IMG/VR virus record: IMGVR_UViG_3300020119_000032
Coordinates: 1-48,040 of that record
Reading direction: 5' to 3' (one strand)
Origin: a virus
DNA: 48,040 nucleotides
Shown one piece after another: positions 13,650 to 21,236 of the stretch. Every line of letters begins with the position of its first letter. Positions within the stretch are counted from its first letter, which is position 1. The translations under genes were made by a program, and so were the position numbers. Under the pieces are notes generated by a model that worked only from the letters and a program-made list of their open reading frames with translations, was not told where the DNA came from and did no database searches.

Positions 13650-13929
13650 AGAGTTCCAGGCCGAGCGCAAGGAACGGGCCGAAAAAGCGATCACGTTTGG
13701 GAAGTACAAAGTTTACAAACTGGACGAGCACAACGTGGTTATTGCTGAGGAAGGCAAGGAGTATTTGTACTACCCAGAACTAGCTCATGCGCTAAAGGGG
13801 TTACTCCACAAAGAACTGTCCAGCAGCGATGCGCGAGACATCAAGGCTTTGCTGGCAGAAACAGCCCGGATAGAGAAGGCTATATTCTCTTCGTTTTCCT
13901 TGTCCTGCAAAGCATCTCCGGGGCTTTAG
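13597..13929 (+). CDS. Early protein with charged N-terminal helix
   Basis: A 110-residue protein with a long Lys/Glu-rich helix (about residues 5-33), a strand segment (KYKVYKLDEHNVVIAEEGKE) and a helical C-terminus ending in a hydrophobic, Ser-rich tail. Function unknown. Confidence 0.68.
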   Translation: MKKVVTEEQKAKLRQGLEEFQAERKERAEKAITFGKYKVYKLDEHNVVIAEEGKEYLYYPELAHALKGLLHKELSSSDARDIKALLAETARIEKAIFSSFSLSCKASPGL

Positions 13930-14020
13930 GGGTCCGTGACGTGTTCTGAGGCGCAACGGCAGAACTAACACCCACCCGCAGCCGGTGCCGGGATGGTGCG
14001 AGAAGGGAGAGAAAGGGTAG

Positions 14021-14554
14021 ATGAGAATTGGTTATGCCGATCCGCCGTATCCGGGACAGGCTAAGCGGCACTATGAGCACCATGAAGATTATGATGGCGA
14101 GGTTGACCATGCAGAGTTGATACGCCGCTTGAATTCGGAATATGACGGTTGGGTGCTGCATACGTCTTCTCCGGCATTGCGAACCATCGCGCCGCTCATT
14201 CCTGATGATGCGAGAATTCTGGCATGGGTTAAACCTTTTGCCGCCTTCAAGCGAAATGTTCCTGTGGGTTATGCGTGGGAGCCAATCATCGTTAAGCCTG
14301 CTCGAAAGCCAGTGGTTAGCGGAAGGATAACGCCGCTCCGTGACTTCATGGAAACGGAAGTTGTCAGGTGCTCGATTGCCATGAAAAAGGGATTGACCGG
14401 TGCGAAGCCTGAGCCTGTTTGTTTCTGGGTATTCGAGGCATTGGGGCTAAGACCGGAGGACGTTCTGCACGACATGTTCCCAGGGACAGGTGCCGTAGCG
14501 AAGGCATGGGATAAATGGCGAGCGATGTTTAGTCTTCCGTGTGACAAAGGCTAA
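14021..14554 (+). CDS. DNA methyltransferase with DPPY motif first (beta-class or MT-A70-like order)
   Basis: A 177-residue protein. Catalytic IGYADPPYPG lies at residues 3-12 and the SAM-binding segment DMFPGTGAVAKAWDKW at about 152-167, the reverse order of the 8368-9231 enzyme. Amino methylation of DNA is therefore likely, by a compact enzyme without an obvious target-recognition domain; RNA or a free base as substrate is less likely. GGGAGAGAAAGGG precedes the ATG. Confidence 0.75.
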   Translation: MRIGYADPPYPGQAKRHYEHHEDYDGEVDHAELIRRLNSEYDGWVLHTSSPALRTIAPLIPDDARILAWVKPFAAFKRNVPVGYAWEPIIVKPARKPVVSGRITPLRDFMETEVVRCSIAMKKGLTGAKPEPVCFWVFEALGLRPEDVLHDMFPGTGAVAKAWDKWRAMFSLPCDKG

Positions 14555-14584
14555 CGCCTCCCCCTAATTCCAGGGGCTGAGGCG
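14555..14584 (+). terminator. Hairpin after the second methyltransferase
   Basis: CGCCTC (14555-14560) pairs with GAGGCG (14579-14584), and inner CCCC/GGGG tracts extend the stem. It begins right after the stop codon and has no U-run, so partial termination or RNA stabilisation is more likely than a full stop. Confidence 0.5.
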
Positions 14585-14612
14585 GTGGTGGGGAGAGGGA
14601 GAAGGTGTGGGG

Positions 14613-14816
14613 ATGGACGGTTATTGGCTTTATGAGTGGGATGAAGAAACCAGCCAGTTCGACCCTAATGGCGTCTGGATGGGCAACTACTACGGGTACA
14701 GGGCTAAGATTTGGGTGCCTGACTCCATCTCTCCGAATGACGATGAAGCTATCAGCGATTACATCGACCAGCAGCAGTCAGAAGCTGAATCCGGGAGGGC
14801 AAACACATGGGCATGA
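14613..14816 (+). CDS. Small acidic protein, unknown function
   Basis: A 67-residue, Trp/Tyr-rich protein (DGYWLYEWDEETSQFDPNGV). GAGAAGG precedes the ATG at 14613; a GTG at 14607 would add two residues. The C-terminal half is Asp/Glu/Gln-rich. No family recognised. Confidence 0.7.
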   Translation: MDGYWLYEWDEETSQFDPNGVWMGNYYGYRAKIWVPDSISPNDDEAISDYIDQQQSEAESGRANTWA

Positions 14817-15241
14817 CCGCACAACAACCTGACCTGAGAGCACGGGATGTTGCGATTGCGAAGTTGTTGGGCTGGCGCGTGGTTCCCCATAAGTACGGCT
14901 CAGACTACGGTTTTTGGCTGAAAAGGCCGGACGGCACTAATGCCATCAGTGAACCTAGAAATTCCGAGTCAACCACTTGGAACCACGCACCCCTGTATTC
15001 CACGGACCCCGGCGAGTGCGCGAGGTTGCTGGTGGAGGTCATGAAGCGTGGCTGGTTCAATGACGTTGCATACGTTAAGTATCGCAACACCGAGATTAAT
15101 CTGAGCAAGTTCGCTTCAGATGGAACGGTGCTCAGTGCCAGCGGCGCATCAGACAACCGGGACCCGGTGCTGGCGTGGTGCGCGGCCTGCTCTGAGGCAT
15201 GTTTGAAGGCATTGGAGATGGAGGTGGCAAGTGGCAAATGA
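14807..15241 (+). CDS. Early protein of the 'DPxxCARLLVEVMKRGW' type
   Basis: A 144-residue protein resembling small phage proteins with an N-terminal 'VAIAKLLGW' segment, a central WNHAPLYSTDPGECARLLVE unit, and a C-terminal CAACSEACLKAL. The family is common in phages but has no known activity. The ATG at 14807 has GGGAGG eight bases upstream; ATG 14813 would give an ATGA overlap instead. Confidence 0.75.
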   Translation: MGMTAQQPDLRARDVAIAKLLGWRVVPHKYGSDYGFWLKRPDGTNAISEPRNSESTTWNHAPLYSTDPGECARLLVEVMKRGWFNDVAYVKYRNTEINLSKFASDGTVLSASGASDNRDPVLAWCAACSEACLKALEMEVASGK

Positions 15242-15368
15242 CCGCGTTCGTGTTTGTTGGTGTGGCCTGCACCGAATACCAATTGGAGTTGACGGGATAA
15301 ATTGGTACTGGACACGTCACTCCGAATCGGAATGCTCCGTAGACCCGAAAGGGTTGGAGATATGCTAG
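15231..15368 (+). CDS. 45-residue zinc-ribbon-like protein
   Basis: A GTG start with a perfect GGAGG six bases upstream opens a 45-codon frame. VCWCGLHRI near the N-terminus and two later cysteines suggest a small metal site; NWYWTRHSESEC follows. It overlaps the previous gene by 11 bases and the next small frame by 7. Function unknown. Confidence 0.5.
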   Translation: MANDRVRVCWCGLHRIPIGVDGINWYWTRHSESECSVDPKGLEIC

Positions 15369-15427
15369 TGCGGGCTTCCGAAGGCTCTTCATTGGGACGG
15401 ACACGCGCCAAGAGCACCCCGAAATAG
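15362..15427 (+). CDS. Possible 21-residue micro-protein
   Basis: An ATG overlapping the preceding TAG opens a 21-codon basic, Ser-rich frame that ends three bases before the next gene. Support is only positional; it may be non-coding filler. Confidence 0.28.
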   Translation: MLVRASEGSSLGRTRAKSTPK

Positions 15428-15430
15428 TGC

Positions 15431-15613
15431 ATGGAAACAATCAGAGCTAAACAAATGACACCGAACACCGAGCCGCAAGAGAAGCATATCCCGGACTTCT
15501 CCACGGTTGGCATGAGACCGAAGATACGGCAGGGCGGCGGCCAGAACTGGATTAGTGAGAACAAGACGCTGGATACACGTAGGGCGAAGGAGGGCGGGGA
15601 AGATGTGGAGTGA
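15431..15613 (+). CDS. Small polar protein, unknown function
   Basis: A 60-residue hydrophilic protein, rich in Lys, Arg and Gln, probably unstructured in part (PKIRQGGGQNW). It overlaps the following start by 11 bases. No recognised domain. Confidence 0.55.
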   Translation: METIRAKQMTPNTEPQEKHIPDFSTVGMRPKIRQGGGQNWISENKTLDTRRAKEGGEDVE

Positions 15614-15908
15614 GCAAGAGGTGGAGGCAGCGTTCCGTGTGTGGGACGAAGCAGATTATACGCCTGAAGAGTTGGAACTTTGCAGAAAAGGTGAAGACAT
15701 GCTCGCTGCGTACAAGGCGGGGGCGGCATTTGGGCGGGATAAGGGGCTGACCGAAGCCGCCAGTAAGTTCGAGAGTTGGGGATTCAATACTGAGGTTTAC
15801 GCTCACGATGTAGCAAAGATTATTCGTGCACTGATGACCACCACGCCGCAGCAGGTAGAGGGTGAGGTGCCAGATAGTGATGAGATGGCGAGAAGAGGTG
15901 CAAAATGA
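15603..15908 (+). CDS. Early protein with 'AYKAGAAFGR' motif
   Basis: A 101-residue helical protein. EEVEAAF-type start (SEQEVEAAFRVWDEADYTP) and LAAYKAGAAFGRDKGL resemble a loose family of small phage proteins with a 'xxGFxAGxxxA' helix pair, also seen in the gene at 16944-17300. The ATG at 15603 follows AGGAGGGCGGGG. Its stop is in an ATGA overlap. Confidence 0.72.
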   Translation: MWSEQEVEAAFRVWDEADYTPEELELCRKGEDMLAAYKAGAAFGRDKGLTEAASKFESWGFNTEVYAHDVAKIIRALMTTTPQQVEGEVPDSDEMARRGAK

Positions 15909-16072
15909 CGCCGGAAGAAGAGGCGGTGATACGGGCCGCTGAGAGCACGTTCCTTAAGAAGAAGTATTGGCGGCACTTTGAGATTAGCCGTCACATGCAG
16001 CGCGAATTAACTGTGCTTGAAGACGCAGTTGAGTCCATGCAGGCGCGGCGGGTGCGGGAGGAGGGTGAGTAA
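15905..16072 (+). CDS. 55-residue charged helical protein
   Basis: A short gene starting MTPEEEAVIRAAESTFLKKK, fully helical, ending in a Glu/Arg-rich tail. Its ATG overlaps the previous TGA. Coiled-coil or nucleic-acid contact is possible; function unknown. Confidence 0.6.
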   Translation: MTPEEEAVIRAAESTFLKKKYWRHFEISRHMQRELTVLEDAVESMQARRVREEGE

Positions 16073-16073
16073 C

Positions 16074-16331
16074 ATGAGCAGAGATGATCAGCCGATTTAC
16101 GATAAGTTTACAGTTATCCGAAACGATGGTACTGACGCTGAAGGTGGTAAACATCAAGGGTGCCGCTATATCGTCGTAGACATTGACCACGATGAGCAAG
16201 CAATACGAATTTTGTCATATCTTGCGAAGGCGTACATGATAACGCGCCCCACATATTCTGCATCACTGGCTGCGCTTAGGTCCGATCTGGTTGCGGACAA
16301 GGTAGTAGATACTGGCGAGAGTTGGGACTAA
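16074..16331 (+). CDS. Early protein, unknown function
   Basis: An 85-residue protein; the start at 16074 follows GGAGGGTGAGTAAC. The middle (YIVVDIDHDEQAIRILSYLAKAY) resembles a small alpha/beta fold. The stop overlaps the next start as TAATG. Confidence 0.7.
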   Translation: MSRDDQPIYDKFTVIRNDGTDAEGGKHQGCRYIVVDIDHDEQAIRILSYLAKAYMITRPTYSASLAALRSDLVADKVVDTGESWD

Positions 16332-16750
16332 TGGACACTAAACCCGCCGCCGCACCAGCACCAAGTGAACACAGTGAGCAGTGCGCCTTGATTCAGCGAT
16401 GTCAGGTCATGGAGCATAAGTACCCGGAATTGAAGCTCATCTACGCGATTCCTAACGGGCAGATCGGCGGAAATGCGAGGCTAGGAAAGTGGATGAAGGA
16501 GGAAGGCAAGCGGGCTGGAGTGCCGGACCTGTGCCTTCCTGTGGCTAGGTTCGGCATAGCGAACGACTGCGGGGAAATCAAAGCTGAAAACTGGTACGCG
16601 CTCTACATCGAAATGAAGAAGCGCGGAAAGAAGCTGGAGCCTTCGCAGAAAGAGTTCATCCCTCTGCTTCAAGAGGCAGGCAACAAGGTTGTCGTGTGCT
16701 ACAGCGCGGATGAGGCGTGGCGGGAGATTGAGGAGTATTTGAAGCTATGA
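16331..16750 (+). CDS. VRR-NUC domain nuclease
   Basis: A 139-residue stand-alone VRR-NUC protein. Motifs in order are SEQCALIQRC at about 17-26, LKLIYAIPNGQIGG near 37-50, the metal-site core AGVPDLCLPV near 66-75, YIEMKKRGKKLEPSQKEF near 94-111, and VVVCYSADEAW near 122. PD...(E)xK residues (P-D, E-M-K) make the PD-(D/E)xK active site. Stand-alone phage members can be Holliday-junction or flap nucleases. It may process replication intermediates before packaging. Confidence 0.9.
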   Translation: MDTKPAAAPAPSEHSEQCALIQRCQVMEHKYPELKLIYAIPNGQIGGNARLGKWMKEEGKRAGVPDLCLPVARFGIANDCGEIKAENWYALYIEMKKRGKKLEPSQKEFIPLLQEAGNKVVVCYSADEAWREIEEYLKL

Positions 16751-16947
16751 CCACAGAGAAGCCGTCCGCCGCTAACTGTTGGGGTCACGGACAGAAGTGG
16801 CCTACAAGCAAGTGTGGGAATTGCGGGCACGTGTTCTGGAAGCATTCTGCCCGTAAAGATAAAGGCCCCGGAAAGTGCAACCACAACCAGAGGTTGCTAG
16901 GCGAGTGTTCATGCACCGAATTTTTAAGCTGGAGTAAACGAAAATGA
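16747..16947 (+). CDS. Zinc-binding micro-protein
   Basis: A 66-residue protein with many Cys and His: CWGHG, CGNCGHVFWKH, CNHN and GECSC. This suits one or two zinc knuckles. ATGA overlaps on both sides tie it to the nuclease gene. Possible nucleic-acid binding; function unknown. Confidence 0.7.
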   Translation: MTTEKPSAANCWGHGQKWPTSKCGNCGHVFWKHSARKDKGPGKCNHNQRLLGECSCTEFLSWSKRK

Positions 16948-17300
16948 ACAACGAACAACACACACCTGCCACCGCACCCGGACCTGCGCCGGGGTCGCGT
17001 GGGGACGTGGAGACGGCATATTTTGAATGGGCTAATAAAACCTTTTCTGATGAAACACCAATTTCGTTGGTTGAACTTGATCGAATAAGAGATGGGTTTA
17101 AGGCGGGGGCGGAATGGGCTGCGCCGAGCAAAGAGGTGCAGGCGGTGCTGGATGCGGCCCGTGCAGTGTCCAAGTGCCCAACAACTAACTCTCAATACAT
17201 TGAACTACTGAGCGATCAAGATGATGCTGTACGGCGCCTGGAGCGGGTGGAGGCGGGGCGCGAGTGCGAGTGCGAGAAAGGTGGCAACAATGGCTCCTGA
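16944..17300 (+). CDS. Early protein with 'DGFKAGAEWA' motif
   Basis: A 118-residue protein. A Pro/Ala-rich start is followed by VETAYFEWANKTF and IRDGFKAGAEWAAP, as in small phage proteins of unknown function, and then a helix and an acidic/Cys tail (ECECEKGG). It is related in pattern to 15603-15908. Confidence 0.7.
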   Translation: MNNEQHTPATAPGPAPGSRGDVETAYFEWANKTFSDETPISLVELDRIRDGFKAGAEWAAPSKEVQAVLDAARAVSKCPTTNSQYIELLSDQDDAVRRLERVEAGRECECEKGGNNGS

Positions 17301-17553
17301 GCAATTAAAGCCGCAAGTAGACCAGATGCAGGCAGACCTTCAGAGATCCGCAGATAGCCTTCGCAAAATGATTGACGGTCCGGGGTTTATAGACTGGGGC
17401 GAGGCTGACTTTATTCAGGGCGGTTTGCTGGTAGTCGAAAACAACCTTAAAGACGTTATGGCGCAGTCACGCAAAATCCGAAAGGCTTGCACGCCATTAC
17501 TAACGTTCCCTTATGGAACAGCACCAAAACCAAAGGAGGCACCTGATGCCTGA
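17290..17553 (+). CDS. Helical early protein
   Basis: An 87-residue protein; two Gln/Leu-rich helices (VDQMQADLQRSADSLRKM and LLVVENNLKDVMAQSRKI) suggest a helical hairpin or coiled coil. GGTGG upstream supports the ATG at 17290. Function unknown. Confidence 0.68.
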   Translation: MAPEQLKPQVDQMQADLQRSADSLRKMIDGPGFIDWGEADFIQGGLLVVENNLKDVMAQSRKIRKACTPLLTFPYGTAPKPKEAPDA

Positions 17554-17605
17554 CACCACCGTGGAAGTGGCGGTACGAGCTATGCGAGGAGTGAAAGATG
17601 GCTAA
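17546..17605 (+). CDS. Possible 19-residue micro-protein with strong ribosome site
   Basis: AAAGGAGG lies six bases upstream of an ATG opening a 19-codon frame that overlaps both neighbours by eight bases. The strong Shine-Dalgarno is the main support; it may simply serve coupled re-initiation at 17598. Confidence 0.4.
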   Translation: MPDTTVEVAVRAMRGVKDG

Positions 17606-17786
17606 GCATGAATGGGTCCCGTTTCCTCTGTACCGTGCTGAGGGCGTCATCTGGTGCGAACAGTGCACGGTCATCAAGAACGCTGACAACGCCGAGCGAG
17701 AATGCAAAGGGCGTGTTAAACTCCGAAAGTTTGAGAAACCGCTGGGGCAGGCCGGGGGTGGGGCGGCGAAAGGAGCGGAGGAGTGA
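17598..17786 (+). CDS. Small Cys-containing early protein
   Basis: A 62-residue protein with CEQC and a later single Cys, a basic middle and a Gly/Ala-rich tail. It could be a partial zinc ribbon. Its stop overlaps the next GTG (GTGA). Confidence 0.62.
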   Translation: MAKHEWVPFPLYRAEGVIWCEQCTVIKNADNAERECKGRVKLRKFEKPLGQAGGGAAKGAEE

Positions 17787-18052
17787 GATACCCGCAATTT
17801 ACAGTAGGCCAGCTATGCGATGCAATGAAAAGCGCGGAATCAGCAGACGCCGCGCTGGACCTGCTCGATAGCGAAATATTCGACACGTTCGGGATCGAGT
17901 TCAAAGCGCGACGTGACGAGGTTGACTTCGAGAAGCTGAAACGAGATATACGTGGAGTTGTAGCGTACCTGTGCTTTGGCCCTGAACAGGAAGTTACCCA
18001 CCCCTCAACCTGTCCAGAAACCCCTTCTTCTGAGGAGGTGCTGGACTTTTAA
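17783..18052 (+). CDS. Last rightward early gene, unknown function
   Basis: An 89-residue protein with a GTG start in a GTGA overlap. Helical and acidic (AMKSAESADAALDLLDSEIF) with a Pro/Ser/Glu tail. Its final 13 codons are encoded by the terminator hairpin at 18012-18050, and its last 59 bases overlap the convergent leftward gene. Confidence 0.68.
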   Translation: MRYPQFTVGQLCDAMKSAESADAALDLLDSEIFDTFGIEFKARRDEVDFEKLKRDIRGVVAYLCFGPEQEVTHPSTCPETPSSEEVLDF

Positions 18053-18215
18053 CAGGCTCTACATAGTTCGGGTCTACATCCGCGTCTTCCAACCCTTGCA
18101 GCCCTACGCACATCTCAAGGATGGTCTGCCAGTACCTGCGGACAGGAGGGTTCGGAGCCGTGGAGACGCGCCGTTCAGCCTCTGCGCGGATTTCAGATAT
18201 TCTTAACGATGCCAT
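17994..18215 (-). CDS. Last leftward gene, small helical protein
   Basis: A 73-residue protein. A basic N-terminal helix (SLRISEIRAEAERRV) is followed by a Pro-rich segment and a KKGFLDRLRGG tail. AGGAG six bases before the ATG supports it, and it overlaps the stop of the previous leftward gene by 13 bases. It converges with the last rightward gene. Function unknown. Confidence 0.6.
   Translation of the reverse strand: MASLRISEIRAEAERRVSTAPNPPVRRYWQTILEMCVGLQGLEDADVDPNYVEPVKSPAPPQKKGFLDRLRGG
18012..18050 (+). terminator. Rho-independent terminator embedded in the end of the last early gene
   Basis: GTCCAG (18012-18017) pairs with CTGGAC (18041-18046), with inner CC(C)CT/AGG(A)GG pairing, followed by TTTT and then the TAA stop. 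It would end the rightward early transcript exactly at the last codon, where it meets the leftward virion transcript. Confidence 0.68.
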
Positions 18216-18568
18216 GCGAATCTCCTGATAAGAAAGGGGGTGATGTCCAAGTGGGAGACGCTGAACCTCAAGAAGTCTATCCTCTCTTTAAAGTGAAGTA
18301 ACCGGGTACTGCGCAGAGCATGGTATAAACTCAGCGCAACCTTCCCAAACCTGATAATGCTCCGGCCCGCGAACGCTCCGTCAGAGTGGTGCGGTGAATG
18401 GTAGATCACCTCCATGCCTCCAGAGCCGCCGGGAGGAGGCGAGCCAGATTCAAAGTACATGCCCACAAGGTACTGCCTGTCTGCCGCGTCAAATGCCCCG
18501 TCAGGGGTAACCATCCCGTTGATGTCCAAGAGTGCGGCCTGTCGCTTTGCTAATGTATCAATCGCCAT
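18203..18568 (-). CDS. Small structural-type protein with HSPHxSD module
   Basis: A 121-residue protein. The first 40 residues (AIDTLAKRQAALLDINGM) look like the short virion-associated proteins many phages encode near tail genes. A Pro/Gly linker then leads to EVIYHSPHHSDGAFAGRSII. The same module ends the protein at 30657-31313, where it is C-terminal. Here about 48 basic/hydrophobic residues follow, of unlike composition, as if an original stop was lost. Virion location is inferred. Confidence 0.62.
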   Translation of the reverse strand: MAIDTLAKRQAALLDINGMVTPDGAFDAADRQYLVGMYFESGSPPPGGSGGMEVIYHSPHHSDGAFAGRSIIRFGKVALSLYHALRSTRLLHFKERIDFLRFSVSHLDITPFLIRRFAWHR

Positions 18569-19755
18569 TAGCTGTAAGCGCCTCTAGTAAATGTGGTTCC
18601 ATCATCCGATTTCGTAGATGTGCCCACCGGAGTAGACCCGTCATTCTTGAAGACTGTTTCCGTGGTGGATGTTTGTGTTCTCTTGTTGTGAGATTGAACA
18701 TACATCCAGTTCAAAGCGTTCAAAGCAGATGCGGTAATACCCGGCACCGCTGCGAGGTCAGACATGGTTTGTGCCCATACATTCGCAGGTACATCGGCCA
18801 ACAGTTTCCCGAACGTGCCAGCCGTCGTGTGCGCGGCAGTGGCAATATCCCACGGCGCACCACCTATCGCAGTTAACGCGCCTGCTGTGAACGCAGTGTC
18901 CGCGATGCCTGCTGCGCCAATGCCCTGTACGTAGCCAGCAGGCAGCATCATGTACACAGAGGTGCTGTCTGGGGCTGTGGTCCACGCAGGGAATACCGTG
19001 GCGACCTTGGTAGCTCCTACGTAGGACAGGACCATACGGACTTGATCAGAGCCTGTCCCGCCTCGAATGTAAACCCACTGACCGTTGTAAATATTATCCG
19101 TAGCGACCGCGTTGGAGTTCAAGGTAATCGTAGACGCACCGCCCGCAGCAGCGAGACCTTCGTTCACCGAGAACCCGTTGTCAATCGGGTAGATGCTAAA
19201 CACGGATGTGCTGTCAGGATTGGTGCGCCAAGCCCGGTCAATAGTAGCCACCTTCGTAGACCCAACGTAGTTCAAAATCATTCGGTTCTGGCCCGCACCT
19301 GTGCCTGCCACAATCAGGATCATCGCAGGGTCATACAGCCCGTCTGTTGCAGAAGCGGAGGCGTCCAACGTGATAGAGGTAGCCCCGCCTGCCTGAGCCG
19401 TACCTGATCGGATTATGTTGCGCGAAGAGTTCTTGCGCAGCGTGAACCGCTCCACCACCGAGCCTACAGCCGAAATCGAATCCACTGTACCGGTGGTGAT
19501 AACGATGTCAAAGAACGAGCCTGCCGAGTAGAATGACGTGTCCGCCGAGGTGTCTATGGCTACGTGGTTTAGTCCGGTAACGCTGTCAAAGTCCACGGTG
19601 AGGGTAACGCCCGTGGTGGACTGAGTAACCGAATTGTCCTTGTAAACGCTGATGGCAGGAGTGCCTGCCAGGGTGAACGGTGCGCCGGTGGATGGGCGAA
19701 ACGTAGTGAACTTATGATATATGATGGAGCTGGTCTCGAAGTCGCCTAAGCCCAC
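18568..19755 (-). CDS. Tail/fibre-type structural protein with internal repeat
   Basis: A 395-residue beta-rich protein. Residues 1-105 (FTTFRPSTGAPFTLAGTPAI and following) resemble an Ig-like module found in phage tail proteins. Two copies of an about 75-residue unit follow (around 112-185 and 194-268), each ending with 'VGxTKVATxxxAWxTxPDSTSV'. The C-terminal third is Ala-rich with a short variable end. It is probably a trimeric tail or appendage protein. The start shares one base with the previous gene's stop. Confidence 0.72.
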   Translation of the reverse strand: MGLGDFETSSIIYHKFTTFRPSTGAPFTLAGTPAISVYKDNSVTQSTTGVTLTVDFDSVTGLNHVAIDTSADTSFYSAGSFFDIVITTGTVDSISAVGSVVERFTLRKNSSRNIIRSGTAQAGGATSITLDASASATDGLYDPAMILIVAGTGAGQNRMILNYVGSTKVATIDRAWRTNPDSTSVFSIYPIDNGFSVNEGLAAAGGASTITLNSNAVATDNIYNGQWVYIRGGTGSDQVRMVLSYVGATKVATVFPAWTTAPDSTSVYMMLPAGYVQGIGAAGIADTAFTAGALTAIGGAPWDIATAAHTTAGTFGKLLADVPANVWAQTMSDLAAVPGITASALNALNWMYVQSHNKRTQTSTTETVFKNDGSTPVGTSTKSDDGTTFTRGAYS

Positions 19756-21191
19756 TAGATTATCCTCACTACCGGAAGAGCCAGCCCCGCTGCGCTTGCC
19801 TGTGACTGCTGTGCGCTGATGTCCTGATAGTTATTTGTGCCGCCAGGGTAAACCGTAGGATACGCGGTGGCTCTCAGCAACGCGCCCTGCCCTGCTGTAT
19901 TGTTCGGCGTAAAGTCCATAGAACCTGCATTCGTGAAGAATGACCCCGCACTCTGGGCAATCTCCCCTTGAACATTTTGAGCCAAAATCTTCGCGGTATC
20001 GTACTTGGCCGTGGTGTTGTTGTAGAATGCGCAGTTCTGCATTCTAACCGAGCCATATACACCTGCTGCTGAAGTACCTACTCCGTACGCCCCGTTGGTC
20101 TCGAATATGCAGTTAATGAATTGAGCTTCACCGGCAGAGTTCTGCAAGTCTATCGCGCTGCTGAACATATTATAGAACACACACTCCTGACAGTTCAGCT
20201 TGCTCGTGCTAGTTAAGACTATAGCATTACCCGCTGTTGTATTGGTGTCGAATTCACAACGTGTAACAGAGATAACAGCGGTAGAAGAGGAGCTTATACA
20301 GGAACTCTGGTTGTCGTGGAACAGGCATCCATAAAAAGCAATCGCAGCGGTTGAGCTTATACTGACAGAGGCTGAAGTAATCGAATCGGTGAACTCGCAG
20401 CCAACAACATTGTTCTGACTTGTTGATCCACTCGCGCTTATACATAGCGCAGAAAACCCCATGAACTTGACATTCAGGATAGCCTGCTGCCCGTTACCCA
20501 GAGAGATGCCGCGTGTACTGGTAAAGTTAGCACGGTTCCCATCGAATATGAAATTCTCGAAATAGTTGCCTACATTCGAGAATGTTATCATCGCTGTAGA
20601 AGCCGCGTTAACACCCCACCTCAAAGTTGGCCGATTACCTGTGTTGTCTCCATGCGTTACATCGTATCCACGAAGTAGGACAGGAAGAACAGTCGTACCT
20701 ACCGCAATCGTAATTCGACCATTGGCTACGTTGTTTGTCGTAGAGGTTGCCGTGTAAACGTTGGTGGCATGGTACTTAACCCATATGCGATTCCCCGCAA
20801 CGATAGGCACCGAGCCAGCTTTGCCAAGCGTAGCCAGTCCACCGCCCATTCTCCCAACCACAGTCTGAGCCGCAGTTCCTACCGCGCGGTCCATCGTCCA
20901 CGTGTTCGTGCCTGTGTTGACAGAGACAATCTGGTAGAACCCCGCCGTTGCGGTTCCACCCGTCACCTGCAAGACATTGCCCACGTCACCAGCCAGCACG
21001 GTATACCCAGCCAGCAGAATGTCCGTGGTAGTTGCCTGCACAACTCCTGTAATCGTAGCTCCATCAATGAACACCTGCGCTGCGTCCTGCTGTGATCGGT
21101 CCGTGCCGCCAGAGGCAGTGTTGAAACCACCTCCATTTAGATCGTTGCCCCCTGTCCGAAGCTCAATATCTACTGTTGCTGAAAATGCCAT
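19755..21191 (-). CDS. Beta-helix tail protein (tailspike-like)
   Basis: A 478-residue protein. The centre (about 200-400) consists of short strand repeats rich in Asn, Ser, Gly and Cys such as NVVGCEFTDSITSASVSIS and ISVTRCEFDTNTTAGN. These are typical of right-handed parallel beta-helices of the pectate-lyase type used by tailspikes and other receptor proteins. The N-terminal 130 residues are a separate beta domain that may attach to the tail. No catalytic residues can be identified, so it may bind rather than cleave surface glycans. Confidence 0.75.
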   Translation of the reverse strand: MAFSATVDIELRTGGNDLNGGGFNTASGGTDRSQQDAAQVFIDGATITGVVQATTTDILLAGYTVLAGDVGNVLQVTGGTATAGFYQIVSVNTGTNTWTMDRAVGTAAQTVVGRMGGGLATLGKAGSVPIVAGNRIWVKYHATNVYTATSTTNNVANGRITIAVGTTVLPVLLRGYDVTHGDNTGNRPTLRWGVNAASTAMITFSNVGNYFENFIFDGNRANFTSTRGISLGNGQQAILNVKFMGFSALCISASGSTSQNNVVGCEFTDSITSASVSISSTAAIAFYGCLFHDNQSSCISSSSTAVISVTRCEFDTNTTAGNAIVLTSTSKLNCQECVFYNMFSSAIDLQNSAGEAQFINCIFETNGAYGVGTSAAGVYGSVRMQNCAFYNNTTAKYDTAKILAQNVQGEIAQSAGSFFTNAGSMDFTPNNTAGQGALLRATAYPTVYPGGTNNYQDISAQQSQASAAGLALPVVRII

Positions 21192-21236
21192 TACAGGTAT
21201 TGACCAATCTTATCAACGGAGGGTAAAATACAGGAC

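Noticed and set aside
14905-15729. A 274-codon open frame on the minus strand
   Set aside because: It crosses several coupled plus-strand genes and has Ser/Leu/Pro-rich shadow composition with no supporting context.
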